Shown: positions 8,043-16,404, counted from the first letter of the stretch. The stretch: DNA of 64,000 nucleotides from Streptomyces narbonensis (GCF_014649015.1 NZ_BMSF01000001.1:310001-374000), one strand, 5' to 3'. A program made the numbers and translations. Notes: generated by a model from the sequence alone, not told the origin.

Positions 8043-9434
8043 GTGATCGACCCGAACTGGGCTGGGCTGGCCGGCGAGCTGCGAGGGCGACTGTTCCGGC
8101 CGGGTGACCCCGGCTACCGGGTGGCCACCCACGTACGCAACAAGCGCCACGAGGGTGCCCGTACCCCCGGGGCGGTCGTCGTGGCCGCCGACACCGAGGA
8201 CGTCAGAAGGTCCGTCCTGTGGGCGCGCGAGCACGGGGTTCCCGTCGTCGCGCGCTCCGGCGGCCACAGCTTCGCGGGCTACTCGCTCAACGACGGCCTG
8301 GTCGTGGACCTCGGCAGGTGCTCGCTCGTCGACGTCGACGCGTCGACCGGACTGGTCACCGCGGGCGGCGGCGCGCGCACCGGGCAGGTGCACGACCGGC
8401 TGCGGCCCTACGAGCTGACCGTCCCGACCGGGACCAGCCCGCTGGTCGGCATCGCCGGGCTCACCCTCGGCGGCGGATGCGAGTACGCCTCCCGGTCGCT
8501 GGGCCTCACCTGCGACTCCCTCGTCGAGACCACGGTCGTCACCGCCGACGGCGACCTGGTCGTGTGCAACGAGACCGAGAACCCGGACCTGTTCTGGGCC
8601 TGCCGGGGCGGAGGCGGCGGGAACTTCGGCATCAACGTGTCGCTCACCTTCCGGACGCACCCGGCGCGCGACGTGTCGATGTGCCGTCTGACCTGGGAGT
8701 GGCCGGACGCGGAGCGCGTGGTCGACGCCGTGCAGCGCCTCATGCCCGAGGCGCCGCACGAGTTCTCCCTCAACCTCAGGGTCGCCACCTCCGGCGCCGA
8801 CTCGGCCTCGGCCGCCGGGAACCGCTTCGTCGGGGTCTCGGGCTACTACTTCGGGCCCTCCGAGGAGCTGCGCGCGATCCTGGCGCCGGTGATCTCCGCG
8901 GCGGCCCCGAGCAGCAGCCACTTCGTGGACCAGACGTACTGGGAGGCGAAGGGGAACATGTCGCACCCCTCGCCGGTCGACGACCACTTCATGACCCGTA
9001 CGAGATACGTGAAGGAGCCGGTCTCCGGGCAGGGAATCCACTCGATCCTGACCTGGATGGAGAAGTGGCCGGGGAGCAGGAACCCGGACGGCGGCGGCCT
9101 CGGCATGTTCGCCTGGGGCGGTGCCATCAACGACGTGCCCGCGGCCGACAGCGCGTTCGTGCACCGGGACACGATGTTCCTCGCCTCGATGGACGCCTCC
9201 TGGAGCCGCGAGGACTCCCCGCGGCAGGTCGAAGCGGTCCAGGACTGGGTGAACGGCCTCCACGCCGACATGGGCTCCTACATGTCCGACGCGTCCTACC
9301 AGAACTTCGTCGACCCGGAGCTCGACGACTGGCGACAGGCCTACTACGGGACGAACTACCCGCGGCTCGTCGAGGTGAAGCGGACGTACGACCCCACGAA
9401 CGTGTTCGGTTTCGACCAAGGGATTCAGTCATGA
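8043..9434 (+). CDS. Berberine-bridge-type FAD-linked oxidase
   Basis: A 463-residue protein of the FAD-binding type 4 (VAO/PCMH) family with a C-terminal BBE segment. RSGGHSFAGYSLNDGLVVDL near residues 70-90 carries the His expected to bind FAD covalently, the GGGCEYASRSLGLTCDSL region forms the flavin site, and YYGTNYPRLVEVKRTYDP near the end is the BBE signature. Such enzymes oxidise C-O, C-N or C-C single bonds using oxygen. The GTG start has a strong AGGAGGA site. It overlaps the MFS gene by 4 bp (ATGA). In a hydrazine pathway it might dehydrogenate the N-N or C-N bond; this is inference. Confidence 0.86.
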   Translation: MIDPNWAGLAGELRGRLFRPGDPGYRVATHVRNKRHEGARTPGAVVVAADTEDVRRSVLWAREHGVPVVARSGGHSFAGYSLNDGLVVDLGRCSLVDVDASTGLVTAGGGARTGQVHDRLRPYELTVPTGTSPLVGIAGLTLGGGCEYASRSLGLTCDSLVETTVVTADGDLVVCNETENPDLFWACRGGGGGNFGINVSLTFRTHPARDVSMCRLTWEWPDAERVVDAVQRLMPEAPHEFSLNLRVATSGADSASAAGNRFVGVSGYYFGPSEELRAILAPVISAAAPSSSHFVDQTYWEAKGNMSHPSPVDDHFMTRTRYVKEPVSGQGIHSILTWMEKWPGSRNPDGGGLGMFAWGGAINDVPAADSAFVHRDTMFLASMDASWSREDSPRQVEAVQDWVNGLHADMGSYMSDASYQNFVDPELDDWRQAYYGTNYPRLVEVKRTYDPTNVFGFDQGIQS

Positions 9435-10714
9435 CAGACGACGCCAAGCGGATCGGTGTGTTCGCCGCGCTGAAGGCGACGCCGAGTACCGCCCGCTTCC
9501 TCCTCGGCGGGGTATTCGTCAACCAGATGGGCGCCTTCGTCCAGACCTTCCTGGTGCTCTACCTGGTACACAACGACTGGTCGATGAAGCGCGCCGGCAT
9601 CTGCCTCGGGGCCTACAGTCTCGGTGCGCTGATCGGCGGCCTGATCGGCGGCGAGCTGACCCAGCGGCTCGGCCCCCGCAACACCATCGTCATCGCGATG
9701 ACCTGCTCGGCCCTGCTGGTGGCGAGCCTGCCGTTCCTGAAGGACCCGTCGAACTTCGCCTACGTCGCGGTGCTGATCGGCGCGGCCGGTGCCGCGACGG
9801 CGGCGTACCGCCCGGGAGCCTCCGCCCTGCTGAACGCGGTGATGCCCGCGGAACTGCGGGTGATGGCCTTCTCGATGATGCGCACCGCGCTCAACCTCGG
9901 TGCCGTCATCGGCCCGTTCGCCGCGGCGGCCCTCACCCTGGCGAACTGGGACCTCCTCTACTGGGTGGACGGTGCCACCGCGCTGTCGTACGCCCTGCTC
10001 TCCCTGGTGTTCCTCCCGGGCAAGGCCGGCAAGCGGACCGACGGCGCGCCCGGCGCCGCGGCCGAGGCGCCGGTCGAGGCGCCGGTCGAGAAGGTCGGCT
10101 ACCTCGCGATGCTGCGCGACACCAAGTTCGTCCTCTATCTGGCCTCCATGACGCTGAGCGCCATGTTCTACATGCAGTTCATGGCGGTACTGCCCCTCAA
10201 GGTCCAGGCGGACGGCAACCCGACGGCCCTGTACAGCAGCGCCCTCGCGCTCTCGTCGGGGCTCCTCATCGCCCTCGAACTGAAGATCACCAGCTACGTC
10301 TCCGAGTGGAAGGCGCCGGTCGCGGCCGGAGCGGGGACCTTCGTCATGGCCCTCGGCCTGACCGCCTACGCCATCTCCGGATCGCCCGTCGTGATCCTGC
10401 TGGGCACGGCCGTGTTCGTGAGCGGAATGATGGTGAGCGGCCCCACGCTGTGGGCGCATCCCGCCGGCAAGCCGGAGAACGTCAAGGGGCGTGCCATCGG
10501 CTCCTCGCAGGCCGCGTTCTCCCTCGGCTCGGCGACGGGCACGACCCTGGGCGTACTCGCCTGGGGGGCCTTCGGCAACGGCGTCTGGCTGCTGTGCGGG
10601 GCGGCCGGAGCGCTCGCGGCGCTCTTCGCCGCGTACGGGCTGAGCGAGGCCCGGGACAAGAACCCGAAGAAGGACGTCGACGAGGTCGCGGAGGCGGAGG
10701 CGGCGGCCGTGTAG
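9431..10714 (+). CDS. MFS exporter, probable product efflux
   Basis: A 427-residue major facilitator with about 12 hydrophobic segments, a loop GGELTQRLGPRNT after helix 2 that fits the MFS loop motif, and a central loop rich in Ala/Glu/Pro between helices 6 and 7. The tail is charged and cytoplasmic. Start ATG overlaps the stop of the oxidase gene, so it is co-translated with the pathway enzymes. The best guess is export of the cluster product and self-protection. It is the only transporter in the visible cluster. Confidence 0.86.
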   Translation: MTDDAKRIGVFAALKATPSTARFLLGGVFVNQMGAFVQTFLVLYLVHNDWSMKRAGICLGAYSLGALIGGLIGGELTQRLGPRNTIVIAMTCSALLVASLPFLKDPSNFAYVAVLIGAAGAATAAYRPGASALLNAVMPAELRVMAFSMMRTALNLGAVIGPFAAAALTLANWDLLYWVDGATALSYALLSLVFLPGKAGKRTDGAPGAAAEAPVEAPVEKVGYLAMLRDTKFVLYLASMTLSAMFYMQFMAVLPLKVQADGNPTALYSSALALSSGLLIALELKITSYVSEWKAPVAAGAGTFVMALGLTAYAISGSPVVILLGTAVFVSGMMVSGPTLWAHPAGKPENVKGRAIGSSQAAFSLGSATGTTLGVLAWGAFGNGVWLLCGAAGALAALFAAYGLSEARDKNPKKDVDEVAEAEAAAV

Positions 10715-10805
10715 CCCTCGTCGTCCCGCCCCCTGCACCATCCCCTCAGCCCAGAGCCAAGCCCCGAGTCCCTCGTGCCGCCGGACGGCGGAAAAGGAGT
10801 CAACA

Positions 10806-12071
10806 GTGACCGACCGCCCCGTCATCATGGTGGGCTTCGTCCCGGTGGCAGTGACCTCGCTCGCCGAGTTCCAGCCCGACCGGTCCGTGATCATCATCGA
10901 TGAGCCGGACGTGATCCGTAAGCGTGACGTACGCGCGCAGGTGGCCGGCTCCCCGGTCGTGCGTGAGGTGATCGACTGGGAGTACCAACTCCCGGGCGCT
11001 GCGGACGCGTTCGTCAACGCGCATCCAGATCTGGTGCCGGCGGCGATCGGTCCCCTGCAGGAGTACGCGACGCCGTTCGCGGCCAGGCTCGCCGAGCGGT
11101 ACGGCCTGCCGGGGGCGGGCTTCGGCGCGGCGCAGATTCTGCGGGACAAGGAACTGACGCGCAAGGTGACGGGCGCCGCGGGCGTCCCCAACCCGCGCTC
11201 GACCTCCGTCGCGGACGCCTCCGACGTGCGGAAGTTCATGGAGCTGCACGAGGGACCGGTGGTGCTGAAGCCGGCGAACCGGCAGGGCTCCACGGGAACC
11301 AGGATCCTCGCGTCGGCGGACGAGGTGGACGCCGCCTGGATCGAGTGCACCGACCACGACGAGGGCATCTTCGTGCCGGACCGGCCCCGCGAGGTCCGCA
11401 TGCTCGTGGAGCAGTACGTGGCCGGTGCCGAGTACAGCGTGGAGATGCTGGTCGACCGGGGCACCCCGCTCTTCGCGAACGTGACCGAGAAGATCCTCTT
11501 CCCCGGCGACCGCCCGGTCGAGATGGGGCACGCCGTGCCCGCCGGCATCCCGGAGGAGCTGCGGGACGAGCTCTACGAGCGGACGCGGCAGGTGCTCCGG
11601 GCGGTCGGCTTCGGCAGCGGCGTGGTCCACTGCGAGTGGATCGTCTCCGACGGCACGCCGTTCCTCGTGGAGTGCGCGGGCCGCTTCGCCGGTGACGGGA
11701 TCATCGACCTGATCGAGCGCGCGTACCCGGTGGAACTCGTCCGGCACTTCTGGACCCTGATGAAGGGCGAGCCGCTGCCGGGCCCCCTGCCCAGCAGCGC
11801 CGAGCGGGCGGCGGCGGTCCGTTTCCTGCACGCCCGGCCCGGGCTGGTCGAGACGGTCGGCGGACTGGAGCGGGCCAGGGAGGTGCCGGACGTGGTCTCC
11901 TGCAACGTCGCGGTGAAGGCGGGAGACCGCGTACGGAAGCTGAGCAGCTCCAAGGAGCGGATCGGCGCGGCGGTGGCCGTGGCCGGGACGGAGCGGGAGG
12001 CCCGGCGGCGTACCGAGGAGGCGCTCGCCGAGGTCGACGTCGTCACCGTGCCGGATACTCCGGAGAGCTGA
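10806..12071 (+). CDS. ATP-grasp ligase 3
   Basis: A 421-residue ATP-grasp protein starting at GTG behind an AAAAGGAG ribosome binding site. The ATP-grasp module begins with ILRDKELTRKV near residue 115, ATP is contacted by the Lys of GPVVLKPANRQGSTG, and Mg-binding residues are in HCEWIVSDGTPFLVECAGRFAGDG. It belongs to the carboxylate-amine ligase type but diverges from ligases 1 and 2. A 91-bp gap separates it from the exporter, so it may have its own promoter or be at the end of the operon. It is the last gene that clearly belongs to the hydrazine cluster. Confidence 0.83.
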   Translation: MTDRPVIMVGFVPVAVTSLAEFQPDRSVIIIDEPDVIRKRDVRAQVAGSPVVREVIDWEYQLPGAADAFVNAHPDLVPAAIGPLQEYATPFAARLAERYGLPGAGFGAAQILRDKELTRKVTGAAGVPNPRSTSVADASDVRKFMELHEGPVVLKPANRQGSTGTRILASADEVDAAWIECTDHDEGIFVPDRPREVRMLVEQYVAGAEYSVEMLVDRGTPLFANVTEKILFPGDRPVEMGHAVPAGIPEELRDELYERTRQVLRAVGFGSGVVHCEWIVSDGTPFLVECAGRFAGDGIIDLIERAYPVELVRHFWTLMKGEPLPGPLPSSAERAAAVRFLHARPGLVETVGGLERAREVPDVVSCNVAVKAGDRVRKLSSSKERIGAAVAVAGTEREARRRTEEALAEVDVVTVPDTPES

Positions 12072-12108
12072 AGGTCCTGGGCGGCGTGAGCGGGGAGAGG
12101 GGGACGGC

Positions 12109-13413
12109 ATGGCGGTGACGGTCGAAGAGGTGAGGGCCCTCGCCCTCGCTCTGCCGCGTACGTACGAGGCGCTCGTGAGGGACCGGGTGAAGTTCCGGGT
12201 CGGCAGGATCGTCTACGTGGCGCTCTCGCCGGACGAGACGGTGATGGGCTTCTCGTACCCCAAGGAGGAACGCGCCGCCCTGGTGGCCTCACAGCCGGAG
12301 AAGTTCGCGATGCCCGCCCTCAGGGACGAGCGCTTCAACTGGGTGCGTGTACGGCTGTCCGCGATCGACGCGGAGGAGCTGCGGGAGATCGTCACCGAGG
12401 CGTGGCGGATGGTCGTCCCGGCGAGGGTGGCGACGGAACACCTGCGGGCCACGCCCGCACCGGCACCTCGACAGGCGCCGACCACCGGGACCCCGCCTGT
12501 CGAGGCGCCGACCACCGGATCACCGGTGGTCGAGGCGCCGGTCACCGAACCGTCGGTGGTCGAGGCGCCGGCCACCGAACCACCGGTCGTCGAGGCGCCG
12601 GTCACCGGATCACCGGTCATCGAGGCGCCGTTCACCGAACCGTCGGTGGTCGAGGCGCCGGTCACTGAACCGTCGGTGGTCGAGGCGCCGGTCACCGGAC
12701 CGTCGGTGGTCGAGGCGCCGGTCACCGGATCACCGCCTGTCGAGGCGCTGGCCACCGAACCACCGGTCGTCGAGGCGCCCGCCTTCGCCGACCTCCGGGC
12801 GGCCGCCGAGGTCTTCAACGGCTTCACCGGCGTCGACAGGAGCTGGCTCGCCCTCCGCGAGCGCACCCACCCGGGCCTGGACCCGGCCCGAGTCGACCAC
12901 CGCGACGCCCTGCTGCGCTGGCTCAACTCCTGGGGCTGCCGCATCCGCTATCCCCGGGCCGGCGAGCCCGCGCCCTTCGACACCGGACTCGCCGGCTGGT
13001 GGGCGGCCTGGTCCGACACCCTGCCCCGCGGGACGCTCGCCGGTCTGGACGACGCCGCCGTGGCCGCCTTCGGCCGCGCCTACGGCGACCTCGTGACGCT
13101 GCCCGTCACGACGGGCCGGTCGGTCCGCTCGCTCGGCCCGACCGCTGCCGCCAAGGCCCTGTACGCCCTGCGCCCGGAGGCGATCATGGCCTGGGACGCG
13201 GCGATCGCCGAGCGGCTGCACGGCACCCGCGACGCGGCCGCCTTCACCCGGCACCTCGCCCTCGGCCGCGACTGGGCCAGGGCGGTCCTCGCCGAGACCG
13301 GCGCCACCGAGGCCGCACTCCCCGGCCTGGTGGGCCGCCCCGACGTACCGCTGTCGAAGATCCTGGACGAGTTCCTCTACGTACACCTCTCCATGAGGAG
13401 CTCCGCCCCCTGA
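12109..13413 (+). CDS. MmcQ/YjbR-like N-domain, ten-copy repeat linker and conserved C-domain
   Basis: A 434-residue protein in three parts. Residues 1-110 resemble MmcQ/YjbR proteins (CyaY-like fold). Residues about 125-224 are ten tandem decapeptides of the type VEAPVTEPSV encoded by exact 30-bp units. The last 200 residues form an all-helical domain with LALRERTHPG, LLRWLNSWGCRIRYP and AAKALYALRPEAIMAWD; the latter pattern recalls a helical segment of OGG-like DNA-glycosylase-fold proteins (DUF6308 type), but I cannot confirm this. Function is unknown. It starts 37 bp after ligase 3 behind GGGGAGAGGGGG, on the same strand, so readthrough from the cluster is possible. Confidence 0.7.
   Translation: MAVTVEEVRALALALPRTYEALVRDRVKFRVGRIVYVALSPDETVMGFSYPKEERAALVASQPEKFAMPALRDERFNWVRVRLSAIDAEELREIVTEAWRMVVPARVATEHLRATPAPAPRQAPTTGTPPVEAPTTGSPVVEAPVTEPSVVEAPATEPPVVEAPVTGSPVIEAPFTEPSVVEAPVTEPSVVEAPVTGPSVVEAPVTGSPPVEALATEPPVVEAPAFADLRAAAEVFNGFTGVDRSWLALRERTHPGLDPARVDHRDALLRWLNSWGCRIRYPRAGEPAPFDTGLAGWWAAWSDTLPRGTLAGLDDAAVAAFGRAYGDLVTLPVTTGRSVRSLGPTAAAKALYALRPEAIMAWDAAIAERLHGTRDAAAFTRHLALGRDWARAVLAETGATEAALPGLVGRPDVPLSKILDEFLYVHLSMRSSAP
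12481..12780 (+). repeat. Ten tandem 30-bp in-frame repeats
   Basis: Ten units of exactly 30 bp, each ending in a variant of CGAGGCGCC. Units differ by a few bases, alternating between ACCGAAC and ACCGGAT types, which points to repeated duplication and unequal crossing-over. The units are in frame and code for Pro/Val/Glu/Thr-rich decapeptides in the surrounding gene. No spacers, so this is not a CRISPR. Confidence 0.95.
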
Positions 13414-13438
13414 GGCCGACCCGACGGGGCGGGGCCGG

Positions 13439-13891
13439 CTACTCCGGCAGGGGGCGGTCGTCGATGACGTGCTTCATGACGAGGGTCGAGGTCAGGCGCT
13501 GGACCCCGGGCAGTCGGGCGAGCCGCTGGTCGTACAGCTCCTGGAACGCGGCCAGGTCGGCGGTCGCGACCCGCAGGAGGTAGTCGGGCTCGCCGAACAG
13601 GCGCTGGGCCTGCAGCACGTGCGGGACGGCGGACACGGCCTCCTCGAAGGCGGTGACCGTGTCGGCGTCCTCCCAGCGCAGGGTGGCGAAGACGAGGGCC
13701 TCGAAGTTCAGACCGACGGCGGCCGGGTCGACGACGGCGCGGTAGCCGCGGATGGCGCCCTCGCGCTCGAGGTCGCGCAGCCGGCGGTGGCAGGGCGAGA
13801 CGCTGAGCTGCACGCGGGCGGCCAGCTCGGTGATCGTCAGGCGGCCGTCGAGCTGTAGCTCGGTAAGAATCTTCCGGTCCATGGCGTCCAT
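13439..13891 (-). CDS. Lrp/AsnC family transcription regulator
   Basis: A 150-residue protein. The N-terminal winged helix-turn-helix is MDAMDRKILTELQLDGR...TITELAARVQLSVSPCHRRLRDLE, and the C-terminal RAM (AsnC_trans_reg) domain has the ALVFATLRWEDADTVTAFEEAVSA strand and helix. Lrp proteins bind an amino acid in the RAM domain and work as octamers on nearby promoters. It is divergent from a LysE-type exporter with a 112-bp shared intergenic region, the usual arrangement for a regulator that controls its amino-acid exporter. Confidence 0.93.
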   Translation of the reverse strand: MDAMDRKILTELQLDGRLTITELAARVQLSVSPCHRRLRDLEREGAIRGYRAVVDPAAVGLNFEALVFATLRWEDADTVTAFEEAVSAVPHVLQAQRLFGEPDYLLRVATADLAAFQELYDQRLARLPGVQRLTSTLVMKHVIDDRPLPE

Positions 13892-14003
13892 AGCGAATAT
13901 TCTCCCTCAGATCTCGCGATCATGGAGTAAAGACGCAAACACCTTCGGGCCTATCCGACCTAGCCTTCCCTCCGTAGCAAGAAAGTGCGAGAGGGAACGT
14001 TCG
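13892..14003. promoter_or_regulatory. Divergent promoter region between lrp-type regulator and LysE exporter
   Basis: A 112-bp shared region. It is more AT-rich than its surroundings near 13892-13945 (GCGAATATTCTCC and ATCATGGAGTAAAG), where an Lrp-type operator would be expected. The exporter has a GAGAGGGAACG ribosome binding site. No precise -10/-35 assignment is possible. Confidence 0.5.
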
Positions 14004-14621
14004 ATGGACACGACGACACTGGCGGCCTTCCTGGCCGTGGACCTGCTGCTGGTGTTCACGCCGGGCGCGGACTGGGCCTACGCGATCTCCGCCGGTCTGC
14101 GGGGACGCTCGGTCGTCCCGGCCGTCGGCGGGTTGATCGTCGGGCACGCGGCCTATGCGCTCGTGGCCGTGGCCGGACTGGCGGTGCTCGTGGCGAGCTC
14201 CCCGGCCGTCCTCACCGCGTTGACCATGGTGGGCGCCGGGTACCTGCTGTGGCTGGGCTGGGGCGTCCTGCGGCAGCCGGCCGTGCCGACGGCTGCGGGA
14301 GGAGGCGCGGACGCCTCCCGACTGCGGGTCATGCTCAAGGGGGCGGGGATCAGCGGCCTGAACCCGAAGGCGCTGCTGCTGTACTTCTCGCTGTTCCCGC
14401 AGTTCATCGACTCCGCCACGGGCTGGCCGGTCGCCGCGCAGACCGGGCTGCTCAGCATGATGCACCTGACCGCCTGCGCCGTCGTCTACCTCGGCGTCGG
14501 CGTCCTGGCCCGCACGGTCCTCAGCACCCGGCCCTCGGCCGCCCGGGCCGTCACCCGCGTCAGCGGTGCCATGATGATCGCCATCGGCGCCTTCCTGCTG
14601 CTGGAACGCCTGGCCGGCTGA
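14004..14621 (+). CDS. LysE/RhtB family amino-acid exporter
   Basis: A 205-residue membrane protein with about six hydrophobic helices. LLLVFTPGADWAYAISAGLR near residues 10-32 is the LysE/RhtB signature (TPG..), and GISGLNPKALLLYFSLFPQF in the middle is the second conserved block. The ATG at 14004 follows a GAGAGGGAACG site; longer in-frame starts run into the divergent regulator. Members export amino acids such as lysine, threonine or homoserine. It might also export an amino-acid-like product of the adjacent biosynthetic cluster, but Lrp-LysE pairs are common and the link is only by proximity. Confidence 0.9.
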   Translation: MDTTTLAAFLAVDLLLVFTPGADWAYAISAGLRGRSVVPAVGGLIVGHAAYALVAVAGLAVLVASSPAVLTALTMVGAGYLLWLGWGVLRQPAVPTAAGGGADASRLRVMLKGAGISGLNPKALLLYFSLFPQFIDSATGWPVAAQTGLLSMMHLTACAVVYLGVGVLARTVLSTRPSAARAVTRVSGAMMIAIGAFLLLERLAG

Positions 14622-14784
14622 GGAACCGGTCCTGCTGCCCCGGTGCTGGTCGACAAGGGCTTCGTCGGCCACGCCGTACGCGGTCGCCCTCGCGCTCGAC
14701 CTCGCGCTCGGCGACGGGTGAGGCCGGCGTCCCCGCCGACCGAACCGCACTGACCCGGGAAGGTTGAGCGTCTTTCCCCGCCCT

Positions 14785-14804
14785 CGTGAGTACGCGTACT
14801 CACG
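14785..14804. promoter_or_regulatory. Perfect 20-bp palindrome, operator candidate
   Basis: CGTGAGTACGCGTACTCACG is a perfect inverted repeat with 10-bp half sites and no spacer, 27 bp upstream of the GTG of a lipoprotein gene. The GAGTACGCGTACTC core is like TetR-family operators in Streptomyces. No TetR gene is in the neighbourhood, so the regulator would act in trans. Confidence 0.6.
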
Positions 14805-14830
14805 CGCGGGAATCAGCTTGATCAGAGGCT

Positions 14831-15478
14831 GTGCACATGAGACGAATCCCTGCCCCGACCGGCATGTTCACCCACTCCTCCTCCTCGCGCCGGCCCCGGC
14901 TCACCCTGGCCGTCACGGCCCTCGCTGTGCTGGCACTCGGTGCGTGCGGCACCGCGAAGGCGACCGGCGACGGACACCGGGCCGTGCGCGCGGAGACCGT
15001 GGGCAGCCGGCAGGCCGGTCCGACCCTCGCGGAGCTGCAGGAGTACATCGAGCGGACCTGCCCCGCTCCGGGCACCCCGGCCGAGCCGCCGCCGAGCCCG
15101 GCGCCGGCACCGCCCGGCTGGGAGCCGCCGGCCGACATGACCGAGCCGGTCGTTCCCACGGCGGGACCGGAGGTGGAGCTGGACGCGCGCGACTGGTGCG
15201 CGAGCAACCACCACGAGCAGCGCATCGCCGAGGCCCTTTGGGACCTGGTGGACCCCACCCCCACGAAGGTCAGGACGATCCTGAACGACCTCGGTTACGC
15301 CGACGAGCGCATCCACGACCTGAGGCAGTCCGGCGCGACCACGCGCTTCTTCCTCGACCTGCGCGAGCACGGCGGGAAGCTCTGCCTGGAGGGCTCGGCA
15401 GCCGGCGAGGAAACCGTCATCGACAAGTGCGTGGCCCCCGCGACCGGCCCGTTCACGCCTGACGACCAGAAGCGGTGA
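14831..15478 (+). CDS. Secreted lipoprotein of unknown function
   Basis: About 215 residues (GTG at 14831; an ATG two codons later at 14837 is equally possible). The N-terminus has a charged start, a hydrophobic stretch and the lipobox LALGAC, so it should be lipid-anchored outside the membrane. A Pro-rich segment (PAEPPPSPAPAPPGWEPP) follows, then a compact domain with Cys residues (DARDWCASNHHEQRIAEALW, and CLEGS...DKCVAP near the end) and a helical stretch VRTILNDLGYADERIHDLR. No family recognised. It sits behind the palindrome at 14785-14804 and ahead of the fasciclin lipoprotein. Confidence 0.75.
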   Translation: MHMRRIPAPTGMFTHSSSSRRPRLTLAVTALAVLALGACGTAKATGDGHRAVRAETVGSRQAGPTLAELQEYIERTCPAPGTPAEPPPSPAPAPPGWEPPADMTEPVVPTAGPEVELDARDWCASNHHEQRIAEALWDLVDPTPTKVRTILNDLGYADERIHDLRQSGATTRFFLDLREHGGKLCLEGSAAGEETVIDKCVAPATGPFTPDDQKR

Positions 15479-15547
15479 CCACCGGCCCGGCGTGATCGAC
15501 CTGTCGCGGCCGGCGGGTAGTTCGGGGTTCCGGGTCGTCGCTGCTAT

Positions 15548-15583
<36 letters not shown>

Positions 15584-15762
15584 CGGTGGGGGCGTTGCTG
15601 CGAGCAGAGGCCAATCCGGGGCGGACCCCGCTCCGAACAGTGGCTGTGAGCACCGACGCGACGGCCGTACGACACGGGGAACCGCCACGTGCCGTGAACG
15701 GCCGCCGCCGGATGTTCTCCGCAGTCTGCAGCGCCCACACGACACGTCCAGGAGACCACCCC

Positions 15763-16404
15763 ATGAACACCCTGCGCTTCCGTCGTTCCGCGGTGGCCGT
15801 CACCGCCGCGGCCACCCTGCCGTTCGCCCTCGCCGCCTGCTCCGACTCCGGGAACGACGCGACGTCCGGCGAGGCCACCTCGCAGGCCGCGCCGCCCCGG
15901 GCCCAGGAGTCCTCGGACGCGATGGCGTCCGAGGGCCCGTTCGGACCGGCCTGTGCCGGCGTGCCGAAGGAGGGGGCCGGTTCGTTCGACGGCATGGCCA
16001 AGGACCCGGTGGCCACCGCCGCCTCCCACAACCCGGCCCTGTCGACCCTGGTCGCCGCGGTCAAGCAGGCCGGTCTGGTCGACACCCTCAACAACGCCGA
16101 GAACATCACCGTCTTCGCGCCGACCGACGACGCCTTCGCCAAGATTCCCCAGGCCGACCTCGACAAGGTCCTCGCCGACAAGGAGCAGTTGACGAAGATC
16201 CTCACGTACCACGTGGTCGGGGAGAGGCTCACGCCGAAGCAGCTGGAGAACGGCTCCTTCGAGACCCTGCAGAAGGGCACGCTCACCACCGAGGGCTCCG
16301 GCGAGGAGTACACCGTCAACGACACCTCCGAGGTCGTCTGCGGCAACGTGCCCACCGCCAACGCCACCGTCTACATCGTCGACACGGTCCTCATGCCGAA
16401 GTAG
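15763..16404 (+). CDS. Fasciclin (FAS1) domain lipoprotein, MPT70/MPT83-like
   Basis: A 213-residue protein. The signal sequence ends in the lipobox FALAAC. After a Ser/Ala-rich linker comes a single FAS1 domain: NPALSTLVAAVKQAGLVDTL, ENITVFAPTDDAFAKI (FAS1 H1-type box), ILTYHVVGERLTP and ANATVYIVDTVLMPK. FAS1 domains mediate adhesion or protein contacts. The ATG at 15763 follows CCAGGAGACC. In mycobacteria the homologues MPT70 and MPT83 are encoded beside sigK-rskA and are SigK targets; the same neighbourhood is seen here, so it may be controlled by the sigma factor downstream. Confidence 0.9.
   Translation: MNTLRFRRSAVAVTAAATLPFALAACSDSGNDATSGEATSQAAPPRAQESSDAMASEGPFGPACAGVPKEGAGSFDGMAKDPVATAASHNPALSTLVAAVKQAGLVDTLNNAENITVFAPTDDAFAKIPQADLDKVLADKEQLTKILTYHVVGERLTPKQLENGSFETLQKGTLTTEGSGEEYTVNDTSEVVCGNVPTANATVYIVDTVLMPK

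Noticed and set aside
12481..12780. CRISPR array
   Set aside because: Units are contiguous without unique spacers and are in frame inside a gene; no cas genes.
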